Source: HGM04593 sp045646965 (lineage in GTDB: Bacteria > Bacteroidota > Bacteroidia > Bacteroidales > Bacteroidaceae). Taken from it: a stretch of 64,000 nt of DNA. The first letter of the stretch is position 1, and each line of letters opens with the position of its first letter. The notes beneath the pieces are model-generated. The model was given only the letters and a program-made list of their open reading frames with translations, was not told where the DNA came from and did no database searches. The stretch is from contig JAZRLR010000002.1 in assembly GCA_045646965.1 (NCBI GenBank), forward strand, positions 1 through 64,000, given 5' to 3'. Shown in pieces: positions 26,481 through 34,652 of this stretch. The translations under genes were made by a program, and so were the position numbers.

Positions 26481-28021
26481 TTTTTTGTTATTTTTATGAA
26501 ACGTAATGCGAATGAACGCAGGCTGCGCGATGTGATAAGCGTCAGTCCGCCTGCCGCGATTGATATAACTGTCGTAAATACCACCGACAGCACTATCCAG
26601 TGAAGCCATCTGTTTTCAATGGCTGCAAAGTCGAGTATCTGTTCTGCGCTGTAGCGTGCAATAAAATAACCTGCAAGCAGGGGTACTGTGTGTATTGCAA
26701 CTAGTACAACGTGTTTATATAACGGTTGCTTGAATCCTTGTGTGTAGAGGAATATAGGTTTCCATATATGTATAATCACGCATTGCGCGATAAGCGGGCC
26801 GCAGAGCACGCCCAAATAACCCCATTTCAATCCGAGCACGACTGAAAACGTTACAAGGATTGCTGTTTCCACAAAGGGCGACCATACATCGTGGAAAAGC
26901 CCGTGCCCCTGCAGGAAACTGTGATAAATACCTGCAAAGAGTGTCAGGAAAAATTGCAGCGACACAATGAAGATAAATGTATCGGAGAGCATATACTCCT
27001 CGCCCAACCATATACCGATGAAGGGTGTTGAGAGGTAAAAGATGCAGAGCGAAATCACTCCCACAATGAGGAAGCGCATAGCAAAAAGCTCTTTATATGT
27101 GTTGTAAATGTGCTCTTTCTTTCCCTCTGCAATGAGGTTGCCTATGCCTGCTGCGGCGCTGTCCACTATACCGCCTAAAAAGCTCTGTACTTTTTGTGTT
27201 ATAAGAGTGTAGTTGCCATATAATGTAACTGTGGTGAGTGAGGCAAATGCGTATATGAGAAAGGGTGTTATCTGGAATTGTGCAAATGTACCTATCTTGT
27301 GTATAAAAATCTGTTTTGTGTATTTGATGATTTCGGGGTATTTATCAAGAAGTTTGCGTCCGAGCTTTATCTCGCTCTCGAGCCAGGGGTAGGTCTTGCG
27401 TATTTTGTAGTTGAGTATGCTCGAATTAATAATTCCGAACACAATTTCTATGGCGAGGTAGAGATAGAAATTATGGAAATACATCGCAAACACCATCTGC
27501 AAAATAATTTTTGAGGTGGTGGTGAACTGGAAGTATCCTGTTACAATGTAGTTGCGCTGGTCGGCTGCAAGGAGCGACATCTTGTAGTTGGCAAAATAGC
27601 CGAGCAGCGAAGCGAAGATATATGAGTAATAACCAAAATAGATGACGCCCATCGAAATAGGTGAGTCGGGGAATATTAGCGGCAGGAAAAACGAAACTAC
27701 GATGCCAACCCCCAGTATAAAGAGACCTATGCAGCGATAGAGGTACCCGAGCAGTGAAATAATCTCGTTTATTTTGCATCGGTCTTTGTCGAAGAGTGGC
27801 TTGTAGAGCGTATAGCCTATGGCCGAGCCTACGCCCAGCTCTGCAAGGTTAAGGAAGCCCAGGAGGCTGCCAAGAGCGCCTGTGAGTCCCAGGAAATCGG
27901 CTCCCAGGTTGTCGAGCAGCACTTTTCTTGTGAAAAATGCCACAACCAGTGATACCATATAGCAGATGGTGTTTATGCGGGCGTTGAGCAGTGTTTTTTG
28001 TGTTCTTGTGTCGGATGCCAT
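26477..28021 (-). CDS. Oligosaccharide flippase, Wzx-like
   Basis: A 514-residue polytopic protein of the MOP/PST flippase type with about 12-14 membrane helices. The N-terminus NARINTICYMVSLVVAFFTRK and the LGADFLGLTGALGSLLGF loop are typical for Bacteroidota Wzx proteins. It should turn the undecaprenyl-diphosphate-linked repeat unit from the inner to the outer leaflet before polymerisation. I place the start at the ATG at 28021, preceded by a purine-rich AGAGACAGAG, rather than a TTG at 28057. It follows an acyltransferase by about 70 bases, the widest gap near the front of the operon. Confidence 0.88.
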   Translation of the reverse strand: MASDTRTQKTLLNARINTICYMVSLVVAFFTRKVLLDNLGADFLGLTGALGSLLGFLNLAELGVGSAIGYTLYKPLFDKDRCKINEIISLLGYLYRCIGLFILGVGIVVSFFLPLIFPDSPISMGVIYFGYYSYIFASLLGYFANYKMSLLAADQRNYIVTGYFQFTTTSKIILQMVFAMYFHNFYLYLAIEIVFGIINSSILNYKIRKTYPWLESEIKLGRKLLDKYPEIIKYTKQIFIHKIGTFAQFQITPFLIYAFASLTTVTLYGNYTLITQKVQSFLGGIVDSAAAGIGNLIAEGKKEHIYNTYKELFAMRFLIVGVISLCIFYLSTPFIGIWLGEEYMLSDTFIFIVSLQFFLTLFAGIYHSFLQGHGLFHDVWSPFVETAILVTFSVVLGLKWGYLGVLCGPLIAQCVIIHIWKPIFLYTQGFKQPLYKHVVLVAIHTVPLLAGYFIARYSAEQILDFAAIENRWLHWIVLSVVFTTVISIAAGGLTLITSRSLRSFALRFIKITKK

Positions 28022-28091
28022 TATTCTCTGTCTCTGTTTTAGCGTTTTTATTTTCAATGTTTAGTTCGGGATAACCCTGTTATGCTTTGCT

Positions 28092-29078
28092 CTATTCGTC
28101 AAAAATATTACATTTTGCCTTGAGAACACCGCCCAGCTTTTCTATATGTCTCTTCATAAGCCACGAGCGTGTCTTTTCGAGCACTATGGCCAATGCAAAG
28201 AGTGAAACGGTGTATATGACGAGCGTTGCCACATAGGTGCTTCCCTCGAAATTCTGCTTTGCGCCGTATGCGTAGAGGTCGCGGTATATGTTAAAACCTA
28301 AAGGGCTGTTTTGCAGCAGGTATACGGGAAACATACATTGCGCAATGCTGTTTATCGCGGGGCTGTTGTGGCTTTTCATCTTCAGGAATAGCCCGAAGAG
28401 TGAGACGGCCGCAATTATGAGCACAGGGTTGTTGTATGAAGGGAATTTGTAAAAGTGATGATATACAATGAGTGCTGCCGTGCTCATAGTGTATGTGACA
28501 GCGAGGTGCGTGGTTTTAATTCTATCGGCTTGCATATATCTTTTTATGCAGCTGCCTATCATATAAATGAATACAAAGTTAAACAGATTAAATCCGTTTA
28601 TATTGATGTCGTTTTTAAACAGATAGCCCGACACGCAACTCAAATATGCAAGCACGCCAATTATGTAGAGTATCTGTTTTTTACTGCTTTTTTCTATTAT
28701 CAGATTTATTGCGGGGCTCAAAAGCATAAGCATCAGGTAGTTTCTCACAAACCACCACCACGAATGGCCCAACGGCAGGACAAGGCTTGCAACGTCGCCT
28801 TTCATTGGCGTGTAGTCATATATTGTACACCTGAATACAAGTGTTATCGCATTGAAGAATAGAAGAATCGCTACAAGGTTTAGCAGTGAGCGCCACTTGA
28901 GCCTGATTCCGAAATATCCGCTGATGAGTATAAAAAGATTTACTCCCGTGCAGGTTATTCCTGTGATGTAGGGATGTGTAACGAGGCTGCCGCCTTGAGC
29001 GTGTATCGATATGTGGTAAATGACTATAAAAATCATAGCCACAATGCGCAGGAGTTCGATGTTTGAGTCTCTTTTCAT
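28092..29078 (-). CDS. Acyltransferase family 3 membrane protein
   Basis: A 328-residue membrane acyltransferase. SNIELLRIVAMIFIVIYHISI places the family His at residue 22, and GVNLFILISGYFGIRLK is the second motif. About ten hydrophobic segments are present. It resembles the acyltransferase at 3291-4304 in the NFELLRI/NIELLRI start and the LISGWFGIK/LISGYFGIR block, so these two belong to one subgroup. It lies between the phosphatase and flippase genes, that is, among the export machinery rather than the sugar transferases. Confidence 0.87.
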   Translation of the reverse strand: MKRDSNIELLRIVAMIFIVIYHISIHAQGGSLVTHPYITGITCTGVNLFILISGYFGIRLKWRSLLNLVAILLFFNAITLVFRCTIYDYTPMKGDVASLVLPLGHSWWWFVRNYLMLMLLSPAINLIIEKSSKKQILYIIGVLAYLSCVSGYLFKNDININGFNLFNFVFIYMIGSCIKRYMQADRIKTTHLAVTYTMSTAALIVYHHFYKFPSYNNPVLIIAAVSLFGLFLKMKSHNSPAINSIAQCMFPVYLLQNSPLGFNIYRDLYAYGAKQNFEGSTYVATLVIYTVSLFALAIVLEKTRSWLMKRHIEKLGGVLKAKCNIFDE

Positions 29079-29090
29079 TGTTTGTTTGTG

Positions 29091-29807
29091 CTATAGTTTG
29101 TTCTTCAACAGGTTGCGCAGTGCTGTGCTCTCCTTTTTGCCCAGGGGAGTGGCGGCAATCAATTGCAGAGCATCGGGGCTGTGCAGGTCGCTTCCCGCCA
29201 CGGTGTAGAGGTCGTGTGCTATGAGCCACTCGGCTTTTTTCTGTGCTTCGCGGCCATAAGCTCCTGCAAGCGACATAATATTTAACTGAAACCTTATCCC
29301 CTTTTCGTGCAGTTCTTCATAGCGTTCCTTGCCCATATAGGCATAGCGCTCGGGGTGGGCAAGCAGGGGGTGATACCCTGCCGACTGTATGCGTTGCAGA
29401 GTGCTGTTGAGGTTCATTGGCGGAGTGAAATACGACGTCTCCACAAGCAGGTGGTTCTTTGTCTCTCCTATGGGAAGAAAATCCTTTGTGCGGAGCAGGC
29501 TGTCGAAGCTCTCGTCGAGCATATACTCTGCTGCGAGGTGCAGGGCAATCGTGCCGCTGTATGCGGCTTGCAGCTCCTCGAGGCGCTGCTGCAGTTTCTC
29601 TCGCCCGTTGGGGTAGTCCTCCATAATGTGAGGCGTGAGCCACAGCTCGGCTATGCCTGCTTTCTCATATTCGGCAAGGGTTTCAACGGCCTCGGCGATG
29701 CTCTCTATGCCGTCGTCTACCGCGGGCAGCAGGTGCGAGTGATAGTCGCATCCCCCTGCAAGGAGGCCGCTCTCTTTAATGCTTTTCTTTCTTGCAAAAG
29801 GCCACAT
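29091..29807 (-). CDS. PHP-type tyrosine-protein phosphatase (CpsB/YwqE-like)
   Basis: A 238-residue metal-dependent phosphatase of the polymerase-and-histidinol-phosphatase fold. DYHSHLLPAVDDG at residues 21-33 provides the HxH metal ligands and the Asp-Asp-Gly loop; WLTPHIMEDYPNG near 58 and LAHPERY near 154 give further His ligands, and AGSDLHS near 213 the last. In the family it removes phosphate from the tyrosine tail of the autokinase encoded directly upstream, resetting polymer chain-length control. The eight-base gap to that kinase gene fits co-translation. It plays the part that low-molecular-weight Wzb phosphatases play in Enterobacteria. Confidence 0.9.
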   Translation of the reverse strand: MWPFARKKSIKESGLLAGGCDYHSHLLPAVDDGIESIAEAVETLAEYEKAGIAELWLTPHIMEDYPNGREKLQQRLEELQAAYSGTIALHLAAEYMLDESFDSLLRTKDFLPIGETKNHLLVETSYFTPPMNLNSTLQRIQSAGYHPLLAHPERYAYMGKERYEELHEKGIRFQLNIMSLAGAYGREAQKKAEWLIAHDLYTVAGSDLHSPDALQLIAATPLGKKESTALRNLLKNKL

Positions 29808-29815
29808 CGGGTGGG

Positions 29816-32200
29816 TTATTTCTGTTTGTATCCGTATTTGTAACCGTATCGGTAGCCGTAGCGATAGCTGTATCTGTAACCGTATCGGTAGCCGAACTTG
29901 TAGTAGTGGTTGTGGCTGTATGTGCCGTTGAGGATTATTGCGAGATTCTTGAATCGCTTATCCTCGTGCATCTTCTCGAGGTCGGTGAGCATAGAACGCT
30001 CAAGCAGGCCTGTGCGCACTACAAAGAGTGTGTGGTCGGCCTGCAACTCAATGATGTGTGTGTCGGCAACTATCTCCACGGGCGGGCAGTCGATGAGTAT
30101 GCAACTGTATCTCTTGCGCATCTCCTGCATAAGCTCGGCAAAGCGTGAGCTGTTGAGCAACTCGGTGGGGTTGGGGGGGATGGTACCCGCAGGGAGCATA
30201 TCGAAATTTTCGTATCCGGGGTAGGCTGTTATGCACTCGTCGATGTTGCCACATTCTCCGCTCAAGTAGTTGCTCAAGCCCTTCTTGGGCGATGATATAT
30301 AGGCCGATGCCGATGCGTGGCGCATATCGCCGTCGATGACGAGTATTTTTTCCTCCTTGAGCGCGAGGGTGGCGGCAATGTTCATTGTGAGGAAGGTCTT
30401 GCCGCTACCGGGGTTGAATGAGGTGAGTATAATTACGTTGCAACCTTTGTCGGAGAGTGTGATGAAGCGCAGGTTGGTGCGCAGCACGCGAAAGGCTTCG
30501 TTAATTATGTCTCGTCCGTGGTTTTTCACAACCAATTTTCTCTCTCCTTTGTTGTTGAGAACTTTTTTTGCCTCTTTTCTGTCTTCGGGCAGGTGCATAG
30601 GAATTTCTCCGACGAGGGGGATTGAGATGCCGTCAAGGTCTTTGCGTCCGCGCAGCTTCTTGTTTGAAAGCTCTTTGAGGAATATTATGATTGTGGGGAG
30701 CAGCAGTCCCACTGCAAGTGCCAGGTTGATGGCGTTTTTCTTGAGCGGTGCCACGGGTGTCCACGAGCTTGACGGGGGAGAAATTATACGTGTGATGCTT
30801 GCCGTGAACTCCTTTGAGAGCCTGTTTTCCTCGCGTTTCTGTAGCAGGAAGAGGTAGAGCGCGTTCTTCACCTTCTGCTGACGCAGGATGTGTTGCAGCC
30901 TCTTTGCCTGCTCGGGGCTCGACTCAAGCGCCTGCGTGCTTTTGCTCTCTATTTTTTTTGCGAGCTTTATTTGCGAGTTTATGGCGGCAATCTCGTTGTC
31001 GGCAGCAGTTATGATGTTTTCTTTCAGCTTTTTGAGACGGTTGTCGTAGTCTTTTACAATGGGGCTTTCGTCGCTGCTGTTTCGTGCAAGCGAGTTTCTG
31101 CGTAGCAACGTGCTGTTGTAATCGCCAATAATTGATTGCACGTCGGCATTTTGTAAGCCTATGTTATTGGGTAGCAGGTAGTTCTTTTTCTCTTGCAGGA
31201 GCTCTTTGAGATAGGTCACAATCTGCTGCTGATTAGCGAGATCGAGTAATTCTTTTTCCATAGCCTCCTTATCGGTAATCATTCCGCCTCTCGCTTCGCT
31301 TACCACCTCTCCGGTCTTTTGTGTCGAAATCTGTCCGTCGAGTGCCCAGAGCTCTTTCTGCAACAGGTCTATACGGCGGTTGAGGAAGGTGTCGGTGCTC
31401 ACCACAATCTGGTTCTTGTCTATGAGCCACTGCTCGTTGTAGATATCGATAATTGTCTTTATGATATCGCGACCGCGTGCTGTGGAGTAGTCTGTCATAT
31501 GAAGTTTTGCAATTGTGGTATTTGAACTTTCGAAATAGGCAGCGAAGCGTGAATAGAAGTTCTCGGTTGTCTCGTTTATGCTGCTTCGTTTTACAAAGAT
31601 ATTTTTTCCGCGGTTTTTAGTAGATTCGCTGTTAAGATTTGCCACGATGCGGCCTGCGCAGGTGTTTACGGTGTCTCCGTCGGCAGCTCTCACAAAGCCG
31701 TCGATAGACTCTTCATCCCCTTTTCTGATATTCCACATACAGATTTCGCCACCCTCGGTAACCTGCATTGTGAGGCTTGCGCTGACGCTTTTACCCAGGT
31801 CGATGAAGTGGAGCTTTGCGGGAAGGGCTTTCTCATAGATTACAGGGTTGTAGAAATATCCCTCTTCGGTGTATTCCACATTGAGTTCAAGCCTTTTTAT
31901 TGCCTCAATCATCATTGCAGGCGATTGCATAGTTTTCAACTCCTCTTCGGCATTGCTGCGGTAGTTGTTGCTGAAACCTGTGAATGTTTTGTCGGACATT
32001 CCTTTTTTGTCGTCTTTTATGAGGATTGATGCACTACTCACATATACCGGCGGGGTTGTGAGAATGTAGAGCGCTGCCACGGTAAAGGTGGCAACCAACG
32101 ACATAAGGAACCAGTGCCAGTTGGCAAGGCACAGGAAAAGGAGGTCTTTTATAGGCAGTGTATTGTCATTTTGCAGATGACTTTTCTGTTTTTTTGCCAT
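29816..32200 (-). CDS. Polysaccharide chain-length tyrosine autokinase, Wzc-like
   Basis: A 794-residue inner-membrane protein. Residues about 15-70 hold the first membrane helix and start of the Wzz domain; a long coiled-coil-rich periplasmic part follows, then a second helix near residue 490 (NAINLALAVGLLLPTIIIFL). The cytoplasmic kinase has Walker A GSGKTFLT near residue 600, Walker A' VIDGDMR and Walker B ILIDCPP. The tail is extraordinarily Tyr-rich: 14 Tyr within the last 35 residues, mostly alternating with Arg/Lys or Gly. Cycles of tail phosphorylation and removal by the PHP phosphatase next door should control polymerisation and export through the Wza-like lipoprotein encoded ten bases upstream. 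Confidence 0.93.
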   Translation of the reverse strand: MAKKQKSHLQNDNTLPIKDLLFLCLANWHWFLMSLVATFTVAALYILTTPPVYVSSASILIKDDKKGMSDKTFTGFSNNYRSNAEEELKTMQSPAMMIEAIKRLELNVEYTEEGYFYNPVIYEKALPAKLHFIDLGKSVSASLTMQVTEGGEICMWNIRKGDEESIDGFVRAADGDTVNTCAGRIVANLNSESTKNRGKNIFVKRSSINETTENFYSRFAAYFESSNTTIAKLHMTDYSTARGRDIIKTIIDIYNEQWLIDKNQIVVSTDTFLNRRIDLLQKELWALDGQISTQKTGEVVSEARGGMITDKEAMEKELLDLANQQQIVTYLKELLQEKKNYLLPNNIGLQNADVQSIIGDYNSTLLRRNSLARNSSDESPIVKDYDNRLKKLKENIITAADNEIAAINSQIKLAKKIESKSTQALESSPEQAKRLQHILRQQKVKNALYLFLLQKREENRLSKEFTASITRIISPPSSSWTPVAPLKKNAINLALAVGLLLPTIIIFLKELSNKKLRGRKDLDGISIPLVGEIPMHLPEDRKEAKKVLNNKGERKLVVKNHGRDIINEAFRVLRTNLRFITLSDKGCNVIILTSFNPGSGKTFLTMNIAATLALKEEKILVIDGDMRHASASAYISSPKKGLSNYLSGECGNIDECITAYPGYENFDMLPAGTIPPNPTELLNSSRFAELMQEMRKRYSCILIDCPPVEIVADTHIIELQADHTLFVVRTGLLERSMLTDLEKMHEDKRFKNLAIILNGTYSHNHYYKFGYRYGYRYSYRYGYRYGYKYGYKQK
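29819..29905 (-). repeat. 12-bp-like tandem repeats coding the Tyr-rich kinase tail
   Basis: Seven or so imperfect tandem units, each coding an Arg/Lys-Tyr-Gly/Ser-Tyr step, form the end of the autokinase gene. Gain or loss of 12-bp units would keep the frame and alter the number of phosphorylatable tyrosines. Confidence 0.75.
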
Positions 32201-32210
32201 TGTGTGGTTT

Positions 32211-32990
32211 TTAACGATTCCCGATAAATGTTGTAAGCGACATTACCAAAGATGCCAGCGACATCCAGAACGATGTCGAACGCAGTGTGTTGCCGTTTAT
32301 ACTGCTCTCGCCTGCGCGTTTGCTGTTGGGCTTCACATATACGATGTCGTTTTGCTGTATGTAATAGGCTGGTGATGAGTTTATGCTCTCGGTTGATGTG
32401 AGGTCTATTTCGTAGAACTTTTGCTTGTCGCCCTCCTGACGTATAACTGTAACGTTGTTGCGGAGACCGTTGATATTTAGGTCGCCCACCATAGCTATGG
32501 CGTCTATGATTGTGACAAGGTCTTTCTCTATTTTGTGCTTGCCGGGACGGCCCACCTCGCCGAGTGCCGTGAACTCCTGGTTGCCGTACTCAACGATTAC
32601 CACGGCGTCGAGTATCAGTTTTCTGCTGATTATTTCGCTTTTTATGTACTCGGCAACCTCTTCGCGTGTCTTGCCTTCGATGTTTAGCTTGCCAAGCTCG
32701 GGGAAGTCGATGAATCCAAAGCTGTCGATGGTATAGAAGGCGCTGCCTCCCGATGATGTGTCACTTCCTTGTCTGCTTGTGGTGAGGTTGTAGGGTGCGG
32801 CGAGTTCTGCGTCTTTGCTGTGCACGCTGATTGAGATTTTGTCGCCGGGTTGCATCTTGATTTTGTTCACCAAAGTAGTGACGTTTTTGCTGTCGCCTGC
32901 TTTTGCATCCTGAAAGTAAGTGATTTTCTTTGTCGATGAGCATCCCACGAGCATCGTGGCGATGACGAGTAGTGTAAGTAATTTCTTCAT
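32211..32990 (-). CDS. Polysaccharide export lipoprotein, Wza-like
   Basis: A 259-residue outer-membrane export protein. The signal peptide ends in a lipobox LVGC with the modified Cys at residue 17. KMQPGDKISISVHSKD near residues 47-62 begins the Poly_export domain, and FTALGEVGRPGKHKI near residue 135 the SLBB domain; a C-terminal hydrophobic stretch, SFWMSLASLVMSLTTFIG, is typical for the Bacteroidota form. It should form the exit channel for the polymer, partnered by the autokinase downstream. The gene lies 27 bases after upxY. Confidence 0.92.
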   Translation of the reverse strand: MKKLLTLLVIATMLVGCSSTKKITYFQDAKAGDSKNVTTLVNKIKMQPGDKISISVHSKDAELAAPYNLTTSRQGSDTSSGGSAFYTIDSFGFIDFPELGKLNIEGKTREEVAEYIKSEIISRKLILDAVVIVEYGNQEFTALGEVGRPGKHKIEKDLVTIIDAIAMVGDLNINGLRNNVTVIRQEGDKQKFYEIDLTSTESINSSPAYYIQQNDIVYVKPNSKRAGESSINGNTLRSTSFWMSLASLVMSLTTFIGNR

Positions 32991-33017
32991 ATCGTCTGTT
33001 TTTTTTGTTTTTCTATG

Positions 33018-33590
33018 CTAAAGTACCTCTATGAGGTCGGGGGTAATCTCTGCGTTTATTGCGACAGCGGCAAGCCCTTCGATGAGTACCACGACGCGAC
33101 GGCGACGTTTGCCCTTTATTTTCACAAAAACACCCTCTATGCCATCGAATGTGCCGCCGTGAATGCGCACTTTTGTCCCTTTTGTGAGGTCGGCCTCATC
33201 GGCCGATAGGTAGCTTATGTCGTCGATGCGTGCCTGTGTGACGCTTATGAACTGCTCCATTTCTTTGTCGGGGACGGTGATGGGGAGGTTTTTGCCGTTT
33301 ACGGGGCGTGTGCAGAACTGCAGAAAGTCGGCGCCTTGCTTTACGCTCTTGATTATCTCTTTTGTGGTGTGGACAAATATCAGATTATGCACCGCGGGAA
33401 TGAGCTCTTTGCGCTTTTGTCCTTTTCTTTCAACGATGGCTTTTGTCATCGGGACAAAATTTTCGATACCTTTTGCGTTGAGAAAATCTCTGGCCTTGAG
33501 CTCTCTACGATAGGGGGCGCTCATTGCAAACCACTCAATTTTGCTCTCTCCGTTATTTGTCGCCGTAAAGGGTTGTTCGCTGAAGGGCAT
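33018..33590 (-). CDS. UpxY-family transcription antiterminator (NusG paralogue)
   Basis: A 190-residue NusG-type protein. The N-terminal NGN domain spans residues about 18-110 (EWFAMSAPYRRELKARDFL at its start) and the C-terminal KOW domain about 128-190, with GTKVRIHGGTFDGIEG as its core and a basic KGKRRRR loop. UpxY proteins bind elongating RNA polymerase at the leader of their own capsule operon and prevent early termination. Its position as first gene of a more than 33-kb operon fits exactly. The start is supported by GAGGAG just upstream, which adjoins a palindrome in the leader. No UpxZ-type inhibitor gene follows. Confidence 0.92.
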   Translation of the reverse strand: MPFSEQPFTATNNGESKIEWFAMSAPYRRELKARDFLNAKGIENFVPMTKAIVERKGQKRKELIPAVHNLIFVHTTKEIIKSVKQGADFLQFCTRPVNGKNLPITVPDKEMEQFISVTQARIDDISYLSADEADLTKGTKVRIHGGTFDGIEGVFVKIKGKRRRRVVVLIEGLAAVAINAEITPDLIEVL

Positions 33591-33602
33591 ACTTCGGGCT
33601 CC

Positions 33603-33627
33603 TCAATGTATGATTAATACATTGAGT
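33603..33627 (-). promoter_or_regulatory. Leader palindrome next to upxY ribosome binding site
   Basis: A perfect 10-bp inverted repeat (33603-33612 and 33618-33627) with a 5-nt loop. As RNA on the minus strand its 3' arm ends at the first bases of the GAGGAG Shine-Dalgarno-like sequence, 13 bases before the upxY ATG. It could be a hairpin that guides UpxY, affects translation, or a protein-binding operator; the sequence does not decide. Confidence 0.65.
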
Positions 33628-33770
33628 TATAATTAGTTAGGTTGTGAAAGATTGTTATGACGAGGGAATTTGCAGGGAAATGCTCTTGTGAGGTAGCGCT
33701 CTTTGAACCTTGTGAAGCGACAATCCCGTCAAGCGTTTTTTGCGGTCTCCCCCGTTGCAATCTGTATATG

Positions 33771-33802
33771 CAAAGATAATCAACTTGTTGTAAATAAACA
33801 AA
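33771..33802 (-). promoter_or_regulatory. Promoter of the capsule operon (Bacteroidota type)
   Basis: On the minus strand a -33 box TTTG (33799-33802) is followed after exactly 20 nt by the -7 box TATCTTTG (33771-33778), fitting TAnnTTTG. Transcription should start near 33764, which gives a leader of roughly 175 nt before upxY. I found no flanking inverted repeats that would make it an invertible promoter. Confidence 0.75.
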
Positions 33803-33884
33803 TATTACGGGTTCTATTTGTGGTGCGCGTAGTTTGTGGGGAAAGTGGCTTTGTAAAACTTTTTTACAGGAAAATTTAGAAATA

Positions 33885-34616
33885 TTACGCTTTTATGGTA
33901 AGGCGGGCGAGGTAGTCGTAATGTTCTCCGTCGAGGCATTTCTCGCAGTTGAAACCGTGCTCTTCGGCATACATAGAGAGTGTGTCGAAGTCTATGTAGA
34001 GCCAGTCGAAAGGCTCGCTTGTGGTGTTGCGGTAACGCATCTTGTAGTCTACCTCGCCATAGTAGCCTGCGGCAAGGTTTATATCCATAGAGCCGTCGTC
34101 GTTCATAAAGATATATCTTATGTCCGACGAGTCGAGCAGAATCTGTCCGCCGGGCGCAAGCAGGCGCTTTGCGCTGCGGAAGAAACTTGCGAGGTTCTCG
34201 GTTTTGCCCACGATGCCTATTCCGTTCATAGCGAGGAGTATGGTGTCGAATTTCTCGCTGAATCTCTCGTCGAAGAAATTGATTGTGCGGGCGTCGATGC
34301 CGCGCTCTTTCATTACATTTGTAGAGAGTTCCGAGATGTCGATGGCGACCACTTCGTGGCCGCGGCTTTTCAGCTCTACGCTGTGGCAGCCCGAACCCGC
34401 CCCCACGTCGAGGATGCGCCCTTTACAGAGTTCTATAGCTTTCTGCTCCTGCGGCGGCATCTCGTCGATACTCCTAAAGAGTGTTTCCACGGGTATCTCG
34501 TCTTCGTAAAACATCGATGAGAAGACGCGCAGTTTGCCGGCTTTGTCTTTCTTGTAGTACTCTTCGATGGCTCTGCCCATCGCGTCTTTCTCTTTTTCGA
34601 TGATTGTGCTGCTCAT
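33885..34616 (-). CDS. Class I SAM-dependent methyltransferase
   Basis: A 243-residue Rossmann-fold methyltransferase. Motif I is ILDVGAGSGCHS near residues 69-80, motif II ends in VVAIDISE near 95, and LLAPGGQILLDSSD near 155-168 is the motif IV/post-IV region. It is the last gene of an operon with a DUF4254 protein and a GT9 enzyme, which suggests methylation of an envelope glycan or a related metabolite, but small-molecule substrates of this family are not predictable. A short GC-rich hairpin (34625-34642) separates it from the upstream gene. Only about 80 bp separate its stop from the capsule promoter, with no strong terminator. Confidence 0.82.
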   Translation of the reverse strand: MSSTIIEKEKDAMGRAIEEYYKKDKAGKLRVFSSMFYEDEIPVETLFRSIDEMPPQEQKAIELCKGRILDVGAGSGCHSVELKSRGHEVVAIDISELSTNVMKERGIDARTINFFDERFSEKFDTILLAMNGIGIVGKTENLASFFRSAKRLLAPGGQILLDSSDIRYIFMNDDGSMDINLAAGYYGEVDYKMRYRNTTSEPFDWLYIDFDTLSMYAEEHGFNCEKCLDGEHYDYLARLTIKA

Positions 34617-34624
34617 AATAAATT

Positions 34625-34642
34625 GCCCGCTATGATGCGGGC
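34625..34642 (-). other. Intercistronic hairpin between GT9 and methyltransferase genes
   Basis: A 6-bp GC stem (34625-34630/34637-34642) with a 6-nt loop lies nine bases upstream of the methyltransferase ATG. It lacks a U-tract, so an RNA-processing or attenuation element is more likely than a full terminator. Confidence 0.45.
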
Positions 34643-34652
34643 TTTCAATGGG

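Noticed and set aside
33591..33806. Invertible (phase-variable) capsule promoter
   Set aside because: Only one short palindrome is present, between promoter and gene. No matching inverted repeats flank the promoter and no invertase gene is seen.
33843..33870. Terminator after the methyltransferase gene
   Set aside because: Only a 7-bp A/T stem (TGTAAAA/TTTTACA) is present, without GC core, so it is unlikely to stop transcription well.
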